Part shown: piece after piece, positions 52,525 to 61,125 of the stretch
Numbering within the stretch: the first letter of the stretch is position 1
Layout of the letters: each line of letters opens with the position of its first letter
Assembly (NCBI GenBank): GCA_945879145.1
Contig: CAMCUZ010000010.1
Coordinates: forward strand, 1 to 62,297
Source of the DNA: an uncultured Mediterranea sp.
GTDB taxonomy: Bacteria; Bacteroidota; Bacteroidia; Bacteroidales; Bacteroidaceae
DNA: 62,297 nt
Direction of reading: 5' to 3'
The notes under the pieces: model-generated
Database searches by the model: none
What the model saw: the letters and a program-made list of their open reading frames with translations, nothing else
What the model was told of the DNA's origin: nothing
Program-made: the position numbers and the translations under genes

Positions 52525-53338
52525 GTATTTTAAGTTCTTTAGTTAGGGGAGTGATGGCGATGATAGATTGCTTGTAGCGCAATACGTTGTCGAACACTAC
52601 ATCGACGTAGAATTGGTATTCCCACTCGCGACCGATGATGGGGAGTGACTGAATCTTAGTCAAGTTGATGTGGTAGAACGACAGGATGGAGAGCACCTGA
52701 GATAGACTACCCTCCTCGTGAGGCAGACTGAAGACGAGGCTGGCCTTGTTCACCTCTTTGCTACGGTGGCGGTTAAGTTCATCCACCTGCCAGGGGTCAG
52801 CTACAACGAGGAATCGGGTAAAGTTGTGCTTATTGGTCTCAATGCCAGCTGCCAGTACCTTCATGCCGTTTCGCTCGGCTGCTGCTCGGGAACAGATGGC
52901 CGCATGACCGTGTAGCTGCTGACGACTGATCAGTTCGGCACTGAGGGCCGTATCTTCTGCCTCCACGACCTTGAGCGTGGGGTGCTGGTTGAGGAACTCC
53001 CGACATTGCATCAAGGCGATAGGGTGGGAGTTCACCTCTGTAAGGTCGGCCCAATCCTCATCGGGCAGGCAGACAAAGCAGTGAGAGATACGCAGTTTAT
53101 GTTCGCCTACCACCTGCAGGCCACTCTGTTTCAGCAGTTCGTAGTTATGCAGCAGGCTGCCGGCGATGGTGTTCTCAATGGCACACAGGGCAATGACTTT
53201 ATTGTCGTGCAACACCTGGTCAAACACCTCCTCGAACGTGGCGCAGCAGATGAGTTCCACCTCTTCGTCCTGGAAGTACTGGTGAGCAGCAATGTCGTGA
53301 TACGAGCCCAGGGCTCCTTGTATGGCTACTTTTTTCAT
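52499..53338 (-). CDS. pheA: Prephenate dehydratase
   Basis: 279 residues. The periplasmic-binding-like catalytic part starts VAIQGALGSYHDIAAHQYFQ, with CAIENTIAGSLLHNYELLKQ and the conserved Thr-Arg-Phe in NKHNFTRFLVVADPW. The C-terminal ACT domain (SLVFSLPHEEGSLSQVLSIL ...) has QSLPI where the ESRP feedback motif of better-known enzymes stands, so Phe control may differ. It makes phenylpyruvate. First structural gene behind the Phe/Tyr attenuator, whose terminator ends 35 bp upstream. Confidence 0.94.
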   Translation of the reverse strand: MKKVAIQGALGSYHDIAAHQYFQDEEVELICCATFEEVFDQVLHDNKVIALCAIENTIAGSLLHNYELLKQSGLQVVGEHKLRISHCFVCLPDEDWADLTEVNSHPIALMQCREFLNQHPTLKVVEAEDTALSAELISRQQLHGHAAICSRAAAERNGMKVLAAGIETNKHNFTRFLVVADPWQVDELNRHRSKEVNKASLVFSLPHEEGSLSQVLSILSFYHINLTKIQSLPIIGREWEYQFYVDVVFDNVLRYKQSIIAITPLTKELKILGEYEQFQ

Positions 53339-53372
53339 TCGTTTGTTTGCAATTTAATCCTATACATCGCAT

Positions 53373-53406
53373 AAAAAATCCCGCTTCTTTGGGTAGAAGC
53401 GGGATT
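53373..53406 (-). terminator. Attenuator terminator of the aromatic operon
   Basis: On the minus strand AATCCCGCTTC (53406 to 53396) pairs exactly with GAAGCGGGATT (53387 to 53377), an 11-bp stem with 8-nt loop, followed by a T tract (complement of 53373-53378). It lies between the leader ORF and pheA. TCCCGCTT in its first arm can instead pair with GAGCGGGA inside the leader ORF (53473-53480). Confidence 0.88.
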
Positions 53407-53453
53407 CCGTATTGGTTACTTAATTGTTCATCCTTGGTTCTTAAGCATCACTG

Positions 53454-53540
53454 TCACTTGACACATACAAACTCCCGCTCTACTTTTGGGATAAAGTAAA
53501 AGTAATAATAGAATCCGTATGTGCTGCTAAAGCGCTTCAT
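53454..53540 (-). CDS. Phe/Tyr leader peptide of the aromatic operon
   Basis: 28 codons: MKRFSSTYGFYYYFYFIPKV then EREFVCVK and TGA. Residues 10-16 are F-Y-Y-Y-F-Y-F, with further Phe at 4 and 24 and Tyr at 8: ten aromatic residues in 28. It lies between a TACTTTTG -7 element and a terminator in front of pheA. Codons 21-23 (GAG CGG GAG) hold the segment complementary to the terminator arm. A ribosome stalled for Phe-tRNA or Tyr-tRNA would leave it free and prevent termination. Mixed Phe and Tyr codons suit an operon serving both amino acids. Confidence 0.9.
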   Translation of the reverse strand: MKRFSSTYGFYYYFYFIPKVEREFVCVK

Positions 53541-53568
53541 TTGATGCTTAAAAGTTTAATTCACGTGA

Positions 53569-53576
53569 CAAAAGTA
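53569..53576 (-). promoter_or_regulatory. -7 element of the aromatic operon
   Basis: TACTTTTG on the minus strand, 29 bp before the leader ATG. A TTTG is present 18 bp upstream (complement at 53595-53598), close to the usual -33 spacing. Confidence 0.6.
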
Positions 53577-53639
53577 GTACTTTTCTTTCAAAAACAAATA
53601 AATTATCCACTTTTTTTTCGTTTCGAATGAAAAAAAGTA

Positions 53640-54398
53640 TCATTCGTCTGATCCATTAGCTTCCAAATCCTCTTCTTCTGCAGCAATTTCCTCTTCTACG
53701 CGGAGATTGAAATAGGCTTCGAGTTCCTTCTCGGCAGAGCCATCTACGTTCTTCAGGTCACGCAGAATGACGCCATTTTCCAGCAGGGCAATGCGGCTGC
53801 AGACATCTACCGTGTGGTTAAGGTTGTGGCTGGAGATGATAACGGTGGCATGATGCTCTTCGTTGTAGCGCTTGAGCAGGTGCTTAATGATGCTTTGGCT
53901 GCTTGGGTCAAGGAAATTGAAGGGCTCGTCGAGGATGAGCAGCTCGGGATGGTGGAGCATGGCGGAGATAATGCCTATCTTCTGCTTGTTGCCCATGGAG
54001 AAGTTGCGGATGTATTTCTTTTGCCCCAGCACCTCGCCATGCATAAAGCGTTCAAAGGGTTGCAGACGCTGGTCCACCTCCTCCTTCTTCAAACCGTACA
54101 TCTTGCCGATAAAGTAGAAGTACTCTTCGGGGGTGAGGTAGTCAATCAGGAAGCCGTCGTCAATAAAGGCTCCCGTAAAGGCTTTCCATTCTTCGCTCTT
54201 TTCCACAGCGATATCGTTCAGTGTGACGTGGCCTCGGTCGGCTTTGAGCAGGTCGAGAATCAGACGGAATAGGGTGGTCTTGCCCGCACCGTTGTTACCC
54301 ACGAGACCGAGCATCTCGCCTTTGGCAATCTTGTATTGTGTGATGTCAACAGCTAATTTGCTGCCGAACCGTTTTTGTAGTTGATTGATTTCTATCAT
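53640..54398 (-). CDS. ABC transporter ATP-binding protein
   Basis: 252 residues. Walker A GLVGNNGAGKTTLFRLI (about 35-45), signature-like FSMGNKQKIGIISAMLHHPE, Walker B LLILDEPFNFLDP, and switch His in VIISSHNLNHTV. The C-terminal tail is acidic (EEEIAAEEEDLEANGSDE). It pairs with the DUF5687 membrane protein 46 bp upstream, likely an exporter of unknown substrate. Confidence 0.93.
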   Translation of the reverse strand: MIEINQLQKRFGSKLAVDITQYKIAKGEMLGLVGNNGAGKTTLFRLILDLLKADRGHVTLNDIAVEKSEEWKAFTGAFIDDGFLIDYLTPEEYFYFIGKMYGLKKEEVDQRLQPFERFMHGEVLGQKKYIRNFSMGNKQKIGIISAMLHHPELLILDEPFNFLDPSSQSIIKHLLKRYNEEHHATVIISSHNLNHTVDVCSRIALLENGVILRDLKNVDGSAEKELEAYFNLRVEEEIAAEEEDLEANGSDE

Positions 54399-54444
54399 AT
54401 TCTTTCAGTTTCTTAATCCTTGTGATGGTTTTGTTTCAGGGAGC

Positions 54445-55941
54445 TTACAGTTGGCGGGAGTCTCGGAAGCCCTCCATATTCTCGTAGCGGCGCTTCATGA
54501 AGCGGTGATAGACGTTTCGTATCCAATACTTCGAGGTGGCCATGAAAAGGATACCGATGACGATGAGGGTGAACGAGGCTGTCTCAGGTGAGAAGAAGCC
54601 TTTCAGTAAATTGTTAATCAGGAAGGGGATAAAGAAGGCCCCTGCCGTAATCAGGTTTTGCATACCGGTGCCAATGTTCTGACGGCCTGTAACCTTGGCG
54701 TTGAGGTTGAGCGTTTTCTTATTGATTACGGCTAGCTGGAAAAGCATCCAATAGACCGGTCCGGGTACGAAGAAGAGCCAACCTAAGCAGGTGAGGAACG
54801 TAATCTTGCCGGTGAAGACGGCGGGCAGCATCAGTAGGAAAGGGATGATGAGTACGGCACTCCAAAGGTAGTACTTGGCACGGAGCAGCGAGTAGATGCT
54901 CTCCTTGCGGCTCATCAAGCCGTCGATGTAGTTGCCTTCGTAGGCCATCAGACCACTCAACCCCTGCACGGCGCAGATAATGAAGCAGTAGAGCACGAAG
55001 AACTCACGCATGTTGCCCTGGTAGGTGTCACTAAAGCTGAGCAGCAGGCTGAACATCAGCACTACGGCGGTAATTAGGTAGAGCATCTTCTTGGTCATCT
55101 TGTTGCGCAGGTAGAGCTTGAGCTCCAGACGCATGTATTCACCAATTTCACCAAAGCGGTTGAAGAAGCGGTATTCCGACACCTTGCCTACTTTCTCCGT
55201 GGTCACTTCTACCTTGCTGATCTCGGCATAGACCATCCGTTGCATCAGCTGGTGGTTGATGAGGCCTAAGATCAGAATAGCTACTGCCATACCAGCGAAG
55301 GTCGGTAGTTGGCCCTGGATGAAGCCTTCGCCCAGCGTGGTACTCCAGTCGTAGAGTGGGCTATCATCTGGAATAAAGAGTGCACATCCCAGGGCTGCAT
55401 AGACTCCTGCAGGAAGTAGCAGCCACCAGATGCGCTCCTCCATCAGCGTGCGGCAGAGCAGGTACCAGTAGTTGTTGAAGAGCATCAGCAGCCAGATACC
55501 TACGCTGTAGGTTACCACGCCCCATACACCCCAGAAACGGGTTACCGTGAGGATGCTGAAAGGAACGTAGAAGAAGAGCCACAGCAGGTTGAAGCTGCTC
55601 ATGCCGGAGCGCACCAATAGGATGTCGATGAGCCGACTCTTGCGGATGGGCAGCAGCACGTAGGGCTTCATCTCCTGCGTGGGAGGCTTCTGGAAGGCAA
55701 AGCGCATCAGGAAGTCAATACCCATAACGAAGACAAAACCAGCGTTCATCACGTGGTAAGGCTCCTTCGAGCCGCCGTCCATGGCAAAGGCGAACATGGT
55801 GCCGAAGAAGATAAGATAGCCAATCCAGAAGAGGGCCATGAAGTACCCCCAGAATTTGGCAAACCTGTTGGCCTCGAACATGGGGTTACGCTTCTCGGCC
55901 AGTTTACGGTGTTTCCGGAGTTCGTTGAAGAGTGCAAACAT
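54445..55941 (-). CDS. DUF5687 family ABC permease-like protein
   Basis: 498 residues with about ten membrane segments in two groups (about 30-215 and 285-475). LLPIRKSRLIDILLVRSGMS and FFNRFGEIGEYMRLELKLYL are conserved-looking cytosolic loops of the DUF5687 family, which is usually encoded next to an ABC ATPase, as here. Substrate unknown. Confidence 0.83.
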   Translation of the reverse strand: MFALFNELRKHRKLAEKRNPMFEANRFAKFWGYFMALFWIGYLIFFGTMFAFAMDGGSKEPYHVMNAGFVFVMGIDFLMRFAFQKPPTQEMKPYVLLPIRKSRLIDILLVRSGMSSFNLLWLFFYVPFSILTVTRFWGVWGVVTYSVGIWLLMLFNNYWYLLCRTLMEERIWWLLLPAGVYAALGCALFIPDDSPLYDWSTTLGEGFIQGQLPTFAGMAVAILILGLINHQLMQRMVYAEISKVEVTTEKVGKVSEYRFFNRFGEIGEYMRLELKLYLRNKMTKKMLYLITAVVLMFSLLLSFSDTYQGNMREFFVLYCFIICAVQGLSGLMAYEGNYIDGLMSRKESIYSLLRAKYYLWSAVLIIPFLLMLPAVFTGKITFLTCLGWLFFVPGPVYWMLFQLAVINKKTLNLNAKVTGRQNIGTGMQNLITAGAFFIPFLINNLLKGFFSPETASFTLIVIGILFMATSKYWIRNVYHRFMKRRYENMEGFRDSRQL

Positions 55942-56055
55942 AGTGTTGTAGAGGGTTTGGATTGCTTAGCGGCACCAAGACGCTCTCTGCCTATTTGGGG
56001 GCCTCAAGGAGAGTGTCAGGGTGCCGCTGAGCTGTTTGTTGTGGTGAAGGGAGGT

Positions 56056-58899
56056 TTATTTCTTCTCTTCAGGAGCTGTCATGATGACGGTGATTTTGTT
56101 GCCCTGCTTCAGCAGGTCGGCGGCCAACTTGGCTACATCTGCAGCGGTAAGACTGTTGAGGGTGGATTCATAATCTTTGGTCACGTCGAACTGCTCGTAG
56201 CACGAGGTGTAGAGGGCGTTGAGCCAGTAGCTGTTCTCCTTCTGGTTGTCAGTAAAGCGCTTGAGCATTACCTTGCGAGCCTTGTCGAGCTGTTCGGCCG
56301 TGGGACCCTCTTGCGACATCTTCACGAAGAGCTGGTTGATAAGGCCGTTCAGATGCTCCTTCTTGGCCGGATCGGTCTGATAGACAATCTGGAGCATCAC
56401 CTCTGGCTGAGGCAGTTTGTTGAAGGACTGCATGCAGCTCACACCGTAGGTACCTCCCTCTTTCTCGCGAATTTCTTCCGTATAGACAATGTTGAGGGTG
56501 CTGACCAAGAGGTTGAGCAACTGCAGGTTGCGCTGGGTATAGTCCATTGTGCCACTGTAAAGCATGAAGTTGGTGGCCATGGGGGTCTGCTGCTCCTTGG
56601 CATATTCGTTCACGATCTGGCCCTTGGCGATGTTCATCTTATGGTCAACCCACTTTCCCTGCTTGCCGGTAGAGGGCAGTGAGCCCAGGTACGAGGCAAT
56701 GAGGGGCTTGGCGGTTGCCAGGTCGATGTTGCCCACAAAGAAGAAGGTGAAGTCGCCGGCGTTGGCGAAGCACTGCTTGTACATCTCATAGACGCGGTCG
56801 AGGTTGACCTGATCTACCAGGTTGGCCTTGAGCGTGAAGAAGCGGGGGTGGTAGCCATACATGGCATAGCCGATGGAGTCATTGATAGAGTAGAGGGGGT
56901 TGGCCTCGGCACTCTCGAGCTGAGCTTTGGTGCGCGTCTTCCACGATTCAAAGGCTTCAGCGTCTTTGCGGGGAGCCGTAAAGCCCAGATAAACCAGTTG
57001 CAACAGGGTTTCCAGATCCTTGGGTGAGCAGTTGCCGTTCACACCTTGGCTCAGTGTGCTCACGTTGGCATGTACGTTCACCTTTTTGCCGGCCAGCATC
57101 TTGGTAAGGTCGGTGTTGCTGAAGTTGGCCACACCGCTGGCTTCCATAATCTGGCTCATCACGCTGAAGTTCAGCTTATCCTCGTTGCCAAAGAGGCTGG
57201 TTCCGCCCAGACTGTACCCCTTCATCAGGATTTCGTCGGCCTTGAAGTCAGTCTGCTTCACATAGACCTTGATGCCGTTGCTCAGGGTGAGCTCAGTGGC
57301 GCCGAAGAGGGCGTTTGCCTTCTCCGAAACAATCTTGCCGCCTTGGGGGGCTTCGCTCATCAGGGGTTCGTTGCTCACCTTATCCTCATAGGGCTTCACA
57401 TCGAGGCTCTTCATGCCTTTGAGCAGGGTGGCTACCTCTTCTTGTGTGGGAGCCGTTACACCCTCCTTGTCGGGCACGGCGATGAAGACAGCCTGATTCT
57501 CTTCACTGATGAGGTTGGCCTGCTGGATGACTTGGTTGATGGCTGCCAAGGGGATGTTGGGAGCTATCTGGTTCATCGTGGCATATTCGTATTCGATGCC
57601 GGGGATGGGTTCGTTGCTGAGGAAGTGGTTGACGTACTCCTGCACGTAGCGGTTGCTCTTGGTCTTCTCACGTTCATTATAGCTCGACTCCAGGTGCTGC
57701 AGGTAGTTGGCACGGGCACGGCTGTATTCACCCTCGGTGAATCCGTAGCGACGTACACGTTCCAGTTCGGCCAGACCTGCTTCGAAGGCCTGCTTCATGG
57801 ATTCGCCCTTGCAGCCGATGCTCAGGGTAAAGGCTGCCTTGGTGTTGCAGAGGAAGTAGTCGCCATCATAGCTCCCTGCATAGACGAAGGGAGGATTGGA
57901 GCCTTGGCAGATTTCGTCGAGACGGGCATTGAGCATGGAGGTGGCCATGCTGACGATGTAGTCTTGCAGCAGGTACATCATGTTACCCTTGAGTGAGTCG
58001 GGGAATTGCTCGTGCTTGAAGAAGAGCATGATGCTGGGGTCGTTCACCTCTTTATCTTTTCCTATATATATCAGGGGTTCTTTGTTGTCGCCTACGGGGA
58101 AGATGGTGCGCTTAGCCGGATTAACGGGTGCGGGAACGTCGGCCCAGAGGCGTTTGATGCTGGCCTCCATGGCATCTACGTCGATGTCGCCCACTACGAT
58201 GATGCCCTGCAGGTCGGGACGGTACCATTTCTTGTAATAGCTGCGGATGGCGTCGTAGGGGAAGTTGTCGATGACGTCGATGCTACCGATAGGCATGCAG
58301 TCGGCATATTTGCTATCGGGGTAAAGGGTAGCTTGCGCTTCGGTGTAGAGGCGGAACATACCGCTGTTGCGGCTACGCCACTCTTCGTGAATTACGCCAC
58401 GTTCGTCGTCGATGTCCTTGTCGTTGAGCATGACGGCGTTGCTCCAGTCGTGAAGGATGAGCAGGCAGGAATCCACTACGGCTTGGTCGGTGGTGGGCAC
58501 GTTGCTGATGTTATAGACCGTCTGCTCTACCGAGGTGTAGGCGTTGAGGTCTCGGCCAAACTGGATGCCTTTGCTTTCGCACCAGGGCACGATGCCCAGT
58601 CCACGTTCGTCACCGGGGAAGTTCTTCGTGCCGTTGAAGCACATGTGCTCCAGGAAGTGGGCCAGTCCGCGCTGCTGTGGCTCTTCGAGGATGGAGCCTA
58701 CCTTTTGGGCGATGTAGAACTCTGCTCTGTTTTCGGGTAGCTTGTTCTGGCGGATGTAGTAGGTCAGTCCGTTATCCAGTCGGCCGATGCGCACCTTCTG
58801 ATCCACCGGTATAGGTGGCATCTGCTGTGCGTTGACCTGTGTGAGGCCGCCTCCAATCATGAAGGCTGCTACAATAATCTTTTGAAAAAAATGTCTCAT
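56056..58899 (-). CDS. M16 family zinc metallopeptidase (tandem pitrilysin type), exported
   Basis: 947 residues with a signal peptide (about 1-24). The inverted zinc motif HFLEH is at 81-85 (AHFLEHMCFNGTKNFPG), preceded by RIGRLDNGLTYYIRQNKLPE. Four M16 half-domains are implied by length, the second half starting near residue 520 (LTLSNGIKVYVKQTDFKADE) without an HxxEH. It probably degrades peptides in the periplasm. Confidence 0.92.
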   Translation of the reverse strand: MRHFFQKIIVAAFMIGGGLTQVNAQQMPPIPVDQKVRIGRLDNGLTYYIRQNKLPENRAEFYIAQKVGSILEEPQQRGLAHFLEHMCFNGTKNFPGDERGLGIVPWCESKGIQFGRDLNAYTSVEQTVYNISNVPTTDQAVVDSCLLILHDWSNAVMLNDKDIDDERGVIHEEWRSRNSGMFRLYTEAQATLYPDSKYADCMPIGSIDVIDNFPYDAIRSYYKKWYRPDLQGIIVVGDIDVDAMEASIKRLWADVPAPVNPAKRTIFPVGDNKEPLIYIGKDKEVNDPSIMLFFKHEQFPDSLKGNMMYLLQDYIVSMATSMLNARLDEICQGSNPPFVYAGSYDGDYFLCNTKAAFTLSIGCKGESMKQAFEAGLAELERVRRYGFTEGEYSRARANYLQHLESSYNEREKTKSNRYVQEYVNHFLSNEPIPGIEYEYATMNQIAPNIPLAAINQVIQQANLISEENQAVFIAVPDKEGVTAPTQEEVATLLKGMKSLDVKPYEDKVSNEPLMSEAPQGGKIVSEKANALFGATELTLSNGIKVYVKQTDFKADEILMKGYSLGGTSLFGNEDKLNFSVMSQIMEASGVANFSNTDLTKMLAGKKVNVHANVSTLSQGVNGNCSPKDLETLLQLVYLGFTAPRKDAEAFESWKTRTKAQLESAEANPLYSINDSIGYAMYGYHPRFFTLKANLVDQVNLDRVYEMYKQCFANAGDFTFFFVGNIDLATAKPLIASYLGSLPSTGKQGKWVDHKMNIAKGQIVNEYAKEQQTPMATNFMLYSGTMDYTQRNLQLLNLLVSTLNIVYTEEIREKEGGTYGVSCMQSFNKLPQPEVMLQIVYQTDPAKKEHLNGLINQLFVKMSQEGPTAEQLDKARKVMLKRFTDNQKENSYWLNALYTSCYEQFDVTKDYESTLNSLTAADVAKLAADLLKQGNKITVIMTAPEEKK

Positions 58900-59047
58900 A
58901 ATTCTATCTTATTTTTAGTTTATTTATTTTGTTCTTCAGGTTGCTCATCTTGCTTGTTGAGTCATTAGACGTAGGGTGATGAGGAAAGTCACAGGGTTGG
59001 GGCTGATTTTTTTTTGAACCTAAGTGCTATGGCATGCAAATAGTGCA

Positions 59048-59201
59048 GGGGAACGGCTTTTGCACGGTATGGCTACCTTGTTTGCACGGGATAAGTGCCT
59101 TGCTTGCCTTTCGTAAGTGCCTTACTTAGCTTCCGTAAGTGCCATACTTAGCTTCCGCAAGTGCCATACTTAGCTTCCGCTGCTGCTTCATTTGACGCAA
59201 T
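59048..59201 (+). repeat. Tandem array with exact 22-bp period, about seven units, 3' of kdsA
   Basis: (T/C)AAGTGCC begins at 59092, 59114, 59136 and 59158. Degenerate units extend the same register left to 59070 and 59048 (shared TTTGCACGG) and right to 59180. The best units read TAAGTGCCATACTTAGCTTC plus CG. It lies in the 316-bp spacer between kdsA and the M16 gene, ending 15 bp from the kdsA stop. The unit resembles that at 4891-4978 (CGTAA-T-GCC core). Confidence 0.85.
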
Positions 59202-59215
59202 ACGTTGGTGGATGT

Positions 59216-59992
59216 TTAGAGGGCGGCACGGATGCGTACCAGCTTTTCGAGCAGGGGCTCCAGTAGGTCGAGCTGCAGCATGTTGGCACCGTCGCTCTTA
59301 GCCACCGAAGGATTCTCGTGTGTCTCGACGAAGAGGCCGTCAACACCTACGGCAATACCTGCTTTGGCTACAGTCTCAATCAGCTGCGGCAATCCACCGG
59401 TTACGCCCGAGGTCTGGTTGGGCTGTTGCAGCGAGTGGGTAGCGTCGAGCACCACAGGGAAGCCCAAGGCCTGCATCTGAGGGATGCCGCGGTAGTCGAT
59501 GATCAGGTCCTGATAGCCGAAGGTTGTGCCCCGTTCGGTGAGCATCACGTTCTTATTGCCGGCTTCGACCACCTTCTGAGCAGCATATTTCATGGCTTGG
59601 GGCGAGAGGAACTGTCCCTTCTTGATGTTGACAATCTTGCCCGTCTTGGCGGCTGCTACAAGCAGGTCGGTCTGTCGGCAGAGGAAAGCCGGGATTTGCA
59701 GTACATCCACGTATTCGGCAGCTATGGCCGCTTCGGCAGCCTCGTGGATGTCGGTCACCACGGGAATCTGGAATGTTTCAGCCACTTTGCGCAGTATCTT
59801 CAGCGCTTTCTCGTCGCCGATGCCGGTAAACGAGTCGAGTCGCGAGCGGTTGGCTTTACGGTAGGAGCCTTTAAATATATAAGGTATGCTCAGTCGGCTG
59901 GTCATATTGGCGCAGCGCTCGGCTATACGGAGTGCCATCTCCTCGCCCTCAATGACGCAAGGGCCAGCCATCAAAAAGAAATTCTCTTCCAT
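59216..59992 (-). CDS. kdsA: 3-deoxy-8-phosphooctulonate synthase (KDO-8-P synthase)
   Basis: 258 residues from MEENFFLMAGPCVIEGEEMA. An in-frame ATG at 60022 would add ten residues. FKGSYRKANRSRLDSFTGIG, DIHEAAEAAIAAEYVDVLQI, NIKKGQFLSPQAM and DATHSLQQPNQTSGVTGG are diagnostic. It makes the KDO precursor of LPS. miaA2, the lipid kinase and kdsA lie in sequence on the minus strand. A 22-bp array begins 15 bp after the stop. Confidence 0.95.
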   Translation of the reverse strand: MEENFFLMAGPCVIEGEEMALRIAERCANMTSRLSIPYIFKGSYRKANRSRLDSFTGIGDEKALKILRKVAETFQIPVVTDIHEAAEAAIAAEYVDVLQIPAFLCRQTDLLVAAAKTGKIVNIKKGQFLSPQAMKYAAQKVVEAGNKNVMLTERGTTFGYQDLIIDYRGIPQMQALGFPVVLDATHSLQQPNQTSGVTGGLPQLIETVAKAGIAVGVDGLFVETHENPSVAKSDGANMLQLDLLEPLLEKLVRIRAAL

Positions 59993-60100
59993 GCTATGTT
60001 GTTTAATTGATTTAAGTTTCAATCTGCTATGATTTTATAGTGCTTCAGCTACATTAGATGCCTTGGCAAGAGCCTCTTCACAGGGGAGTTTGTTGCTCGC

Positions 60101-61018
60101 TTAGGGTATGATGAGTTGAATGGCTTCGTGCATCACGCCTACCTCCAGGGGAAAGTGGCGGTCGAGCAGACGTCCGTCCAAATCTACAGCGGCATTTTGG
60201 GCACGGAGCACCTTGACGTGCTGTGTGCGGTAGGGCATGACCACCTTGTGGTTGAGTATGCGCCCTTGTATCAGCATCCAGAGGCCCGACCAGAGTTGCA
60301 GCAGCTCGGGGCGATGGATGACCGATACGTCGAGCCAGCCGTTGTAGGGCACGGCGCTCGGACACTGCCCGTAGCCACAGGCGCTGCCAATGCAGACCGT
60401 CATGATGCGCCCACGGATATGCTCGCCATTGATCTTCAGATGGGTGCGGTAGAGCTTGCGCTCAAAGATGATGGAGAGTAGTGCCATGAACCATGAGAGG
60501 TATTTCACGCCCCAGAAACGCTTGCACTGGTCGGTTATCTTCACGATACGTGCCCCCAGGCCGATGTTGATGGCGTTGAGGAAGTAACGCGTCGTGTGCT
60601 GTTGACCATCGAAGTACTGGCAGGTGCCTACGTCAATACGTCGCGTGCGGTGGCGGATGAGGCAATCCACTGCCTCTTTGTAGTCGCTGCTCATCTCCCA
60701 ATATTTGGCAAAGTCGTTGCCTATGCCGTTGGGGATGATGCCCAAGGCAATCTGCCCTTTGTCGGGTGCAGTGGACGACATGATACCGTTGATGGCATCG
60801 TTGAGTGCTCCGTCGCCACCCACTACGACAATGGTGCGGTAGCCGTTGTTGGCCAATATGCCAGCCAGACGCTCTACCGAACCGAAGCCTTCGCTCTGTA
60901 CGTAGTCGTACTCCACGCCATGACTATCCATGTAGTCCTTAATGGCTTTCCATCGCTTCTGTACTTTGCGTGTTCCCGCTTTGGGGTTGTAAATCACGCC
61001 CCACTTTTTGCCTTCCAT
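60101..61018 (-). CDS. Diacylglycerol kinase family lipid kinase
   Basis: 305 residues. N-terminal VIYNPKAGTRKVQKRWKAIK, the GGDG loop in TIVVVGGDGALNDAING, and GIIPNGIGNDFAKYW match the DAGK catalytic (YegS/BmrU-like) family. It phosphorylates a lipid such as diacylglycerol at the membrane surface. Upstream TTTG-N18-TACTTTTG is a good promoter. Followed by kdsA after 108 bp. Confidence 0.92.
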   Translation of the reverse strand: MEGKKWGVIYNPKAGTRKVQKRWKAIKDYMDSHGVEYDYVQSEGFGSVERLAGILANNGYRTIVVVGGDGALNDAINGIMSSTAPDKGQIALGIIPNGIGNDFAKYWEMSSDYKEAVDCLIRHRTRRIDVGTCQYFDGQQHTTRYFLNAINIGLGARIVKITDQCKRFWGVKYLSWFMALLSIIFERKLYRTHLKINGEHIRGRIMTVCIGSACGYGQCPSAVPYNGWLDVSVIHRPELLQLWSGLWMLIQGRILNHKVVMPYRTQHVKVLRAQNAAVDLDGRLLDRHFPLEVGVMHEAIQLIIP

Positions 61019-61054
61019 CTCTACTCAGTTCCTATAATAATATAATAATGTATG

Positions 61055-61084
61055 CAAAAGTACACTTTTTTTTGCATTGACAAA
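61055..61084 (-). promoter_or_regulatory. Promoter for the lipid kinase gene
   Basis: On the minus strand TTTG (61081-61084), 18 bp, TACTTTTG (61055-61062), 37 bp before the start codon. Confidence 0.6.
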
Positions 61085-61125
61085 AATAATGGTGCAAAAA
61101 ATCTATTCTTTTACGGCTGTGGGCG

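Noticed and set aside
59048..59201. CRISPR array
   Set aside because: Units are 22 bp with no distinct spacers, the whole period is repeated, and no cas genes are nearby.
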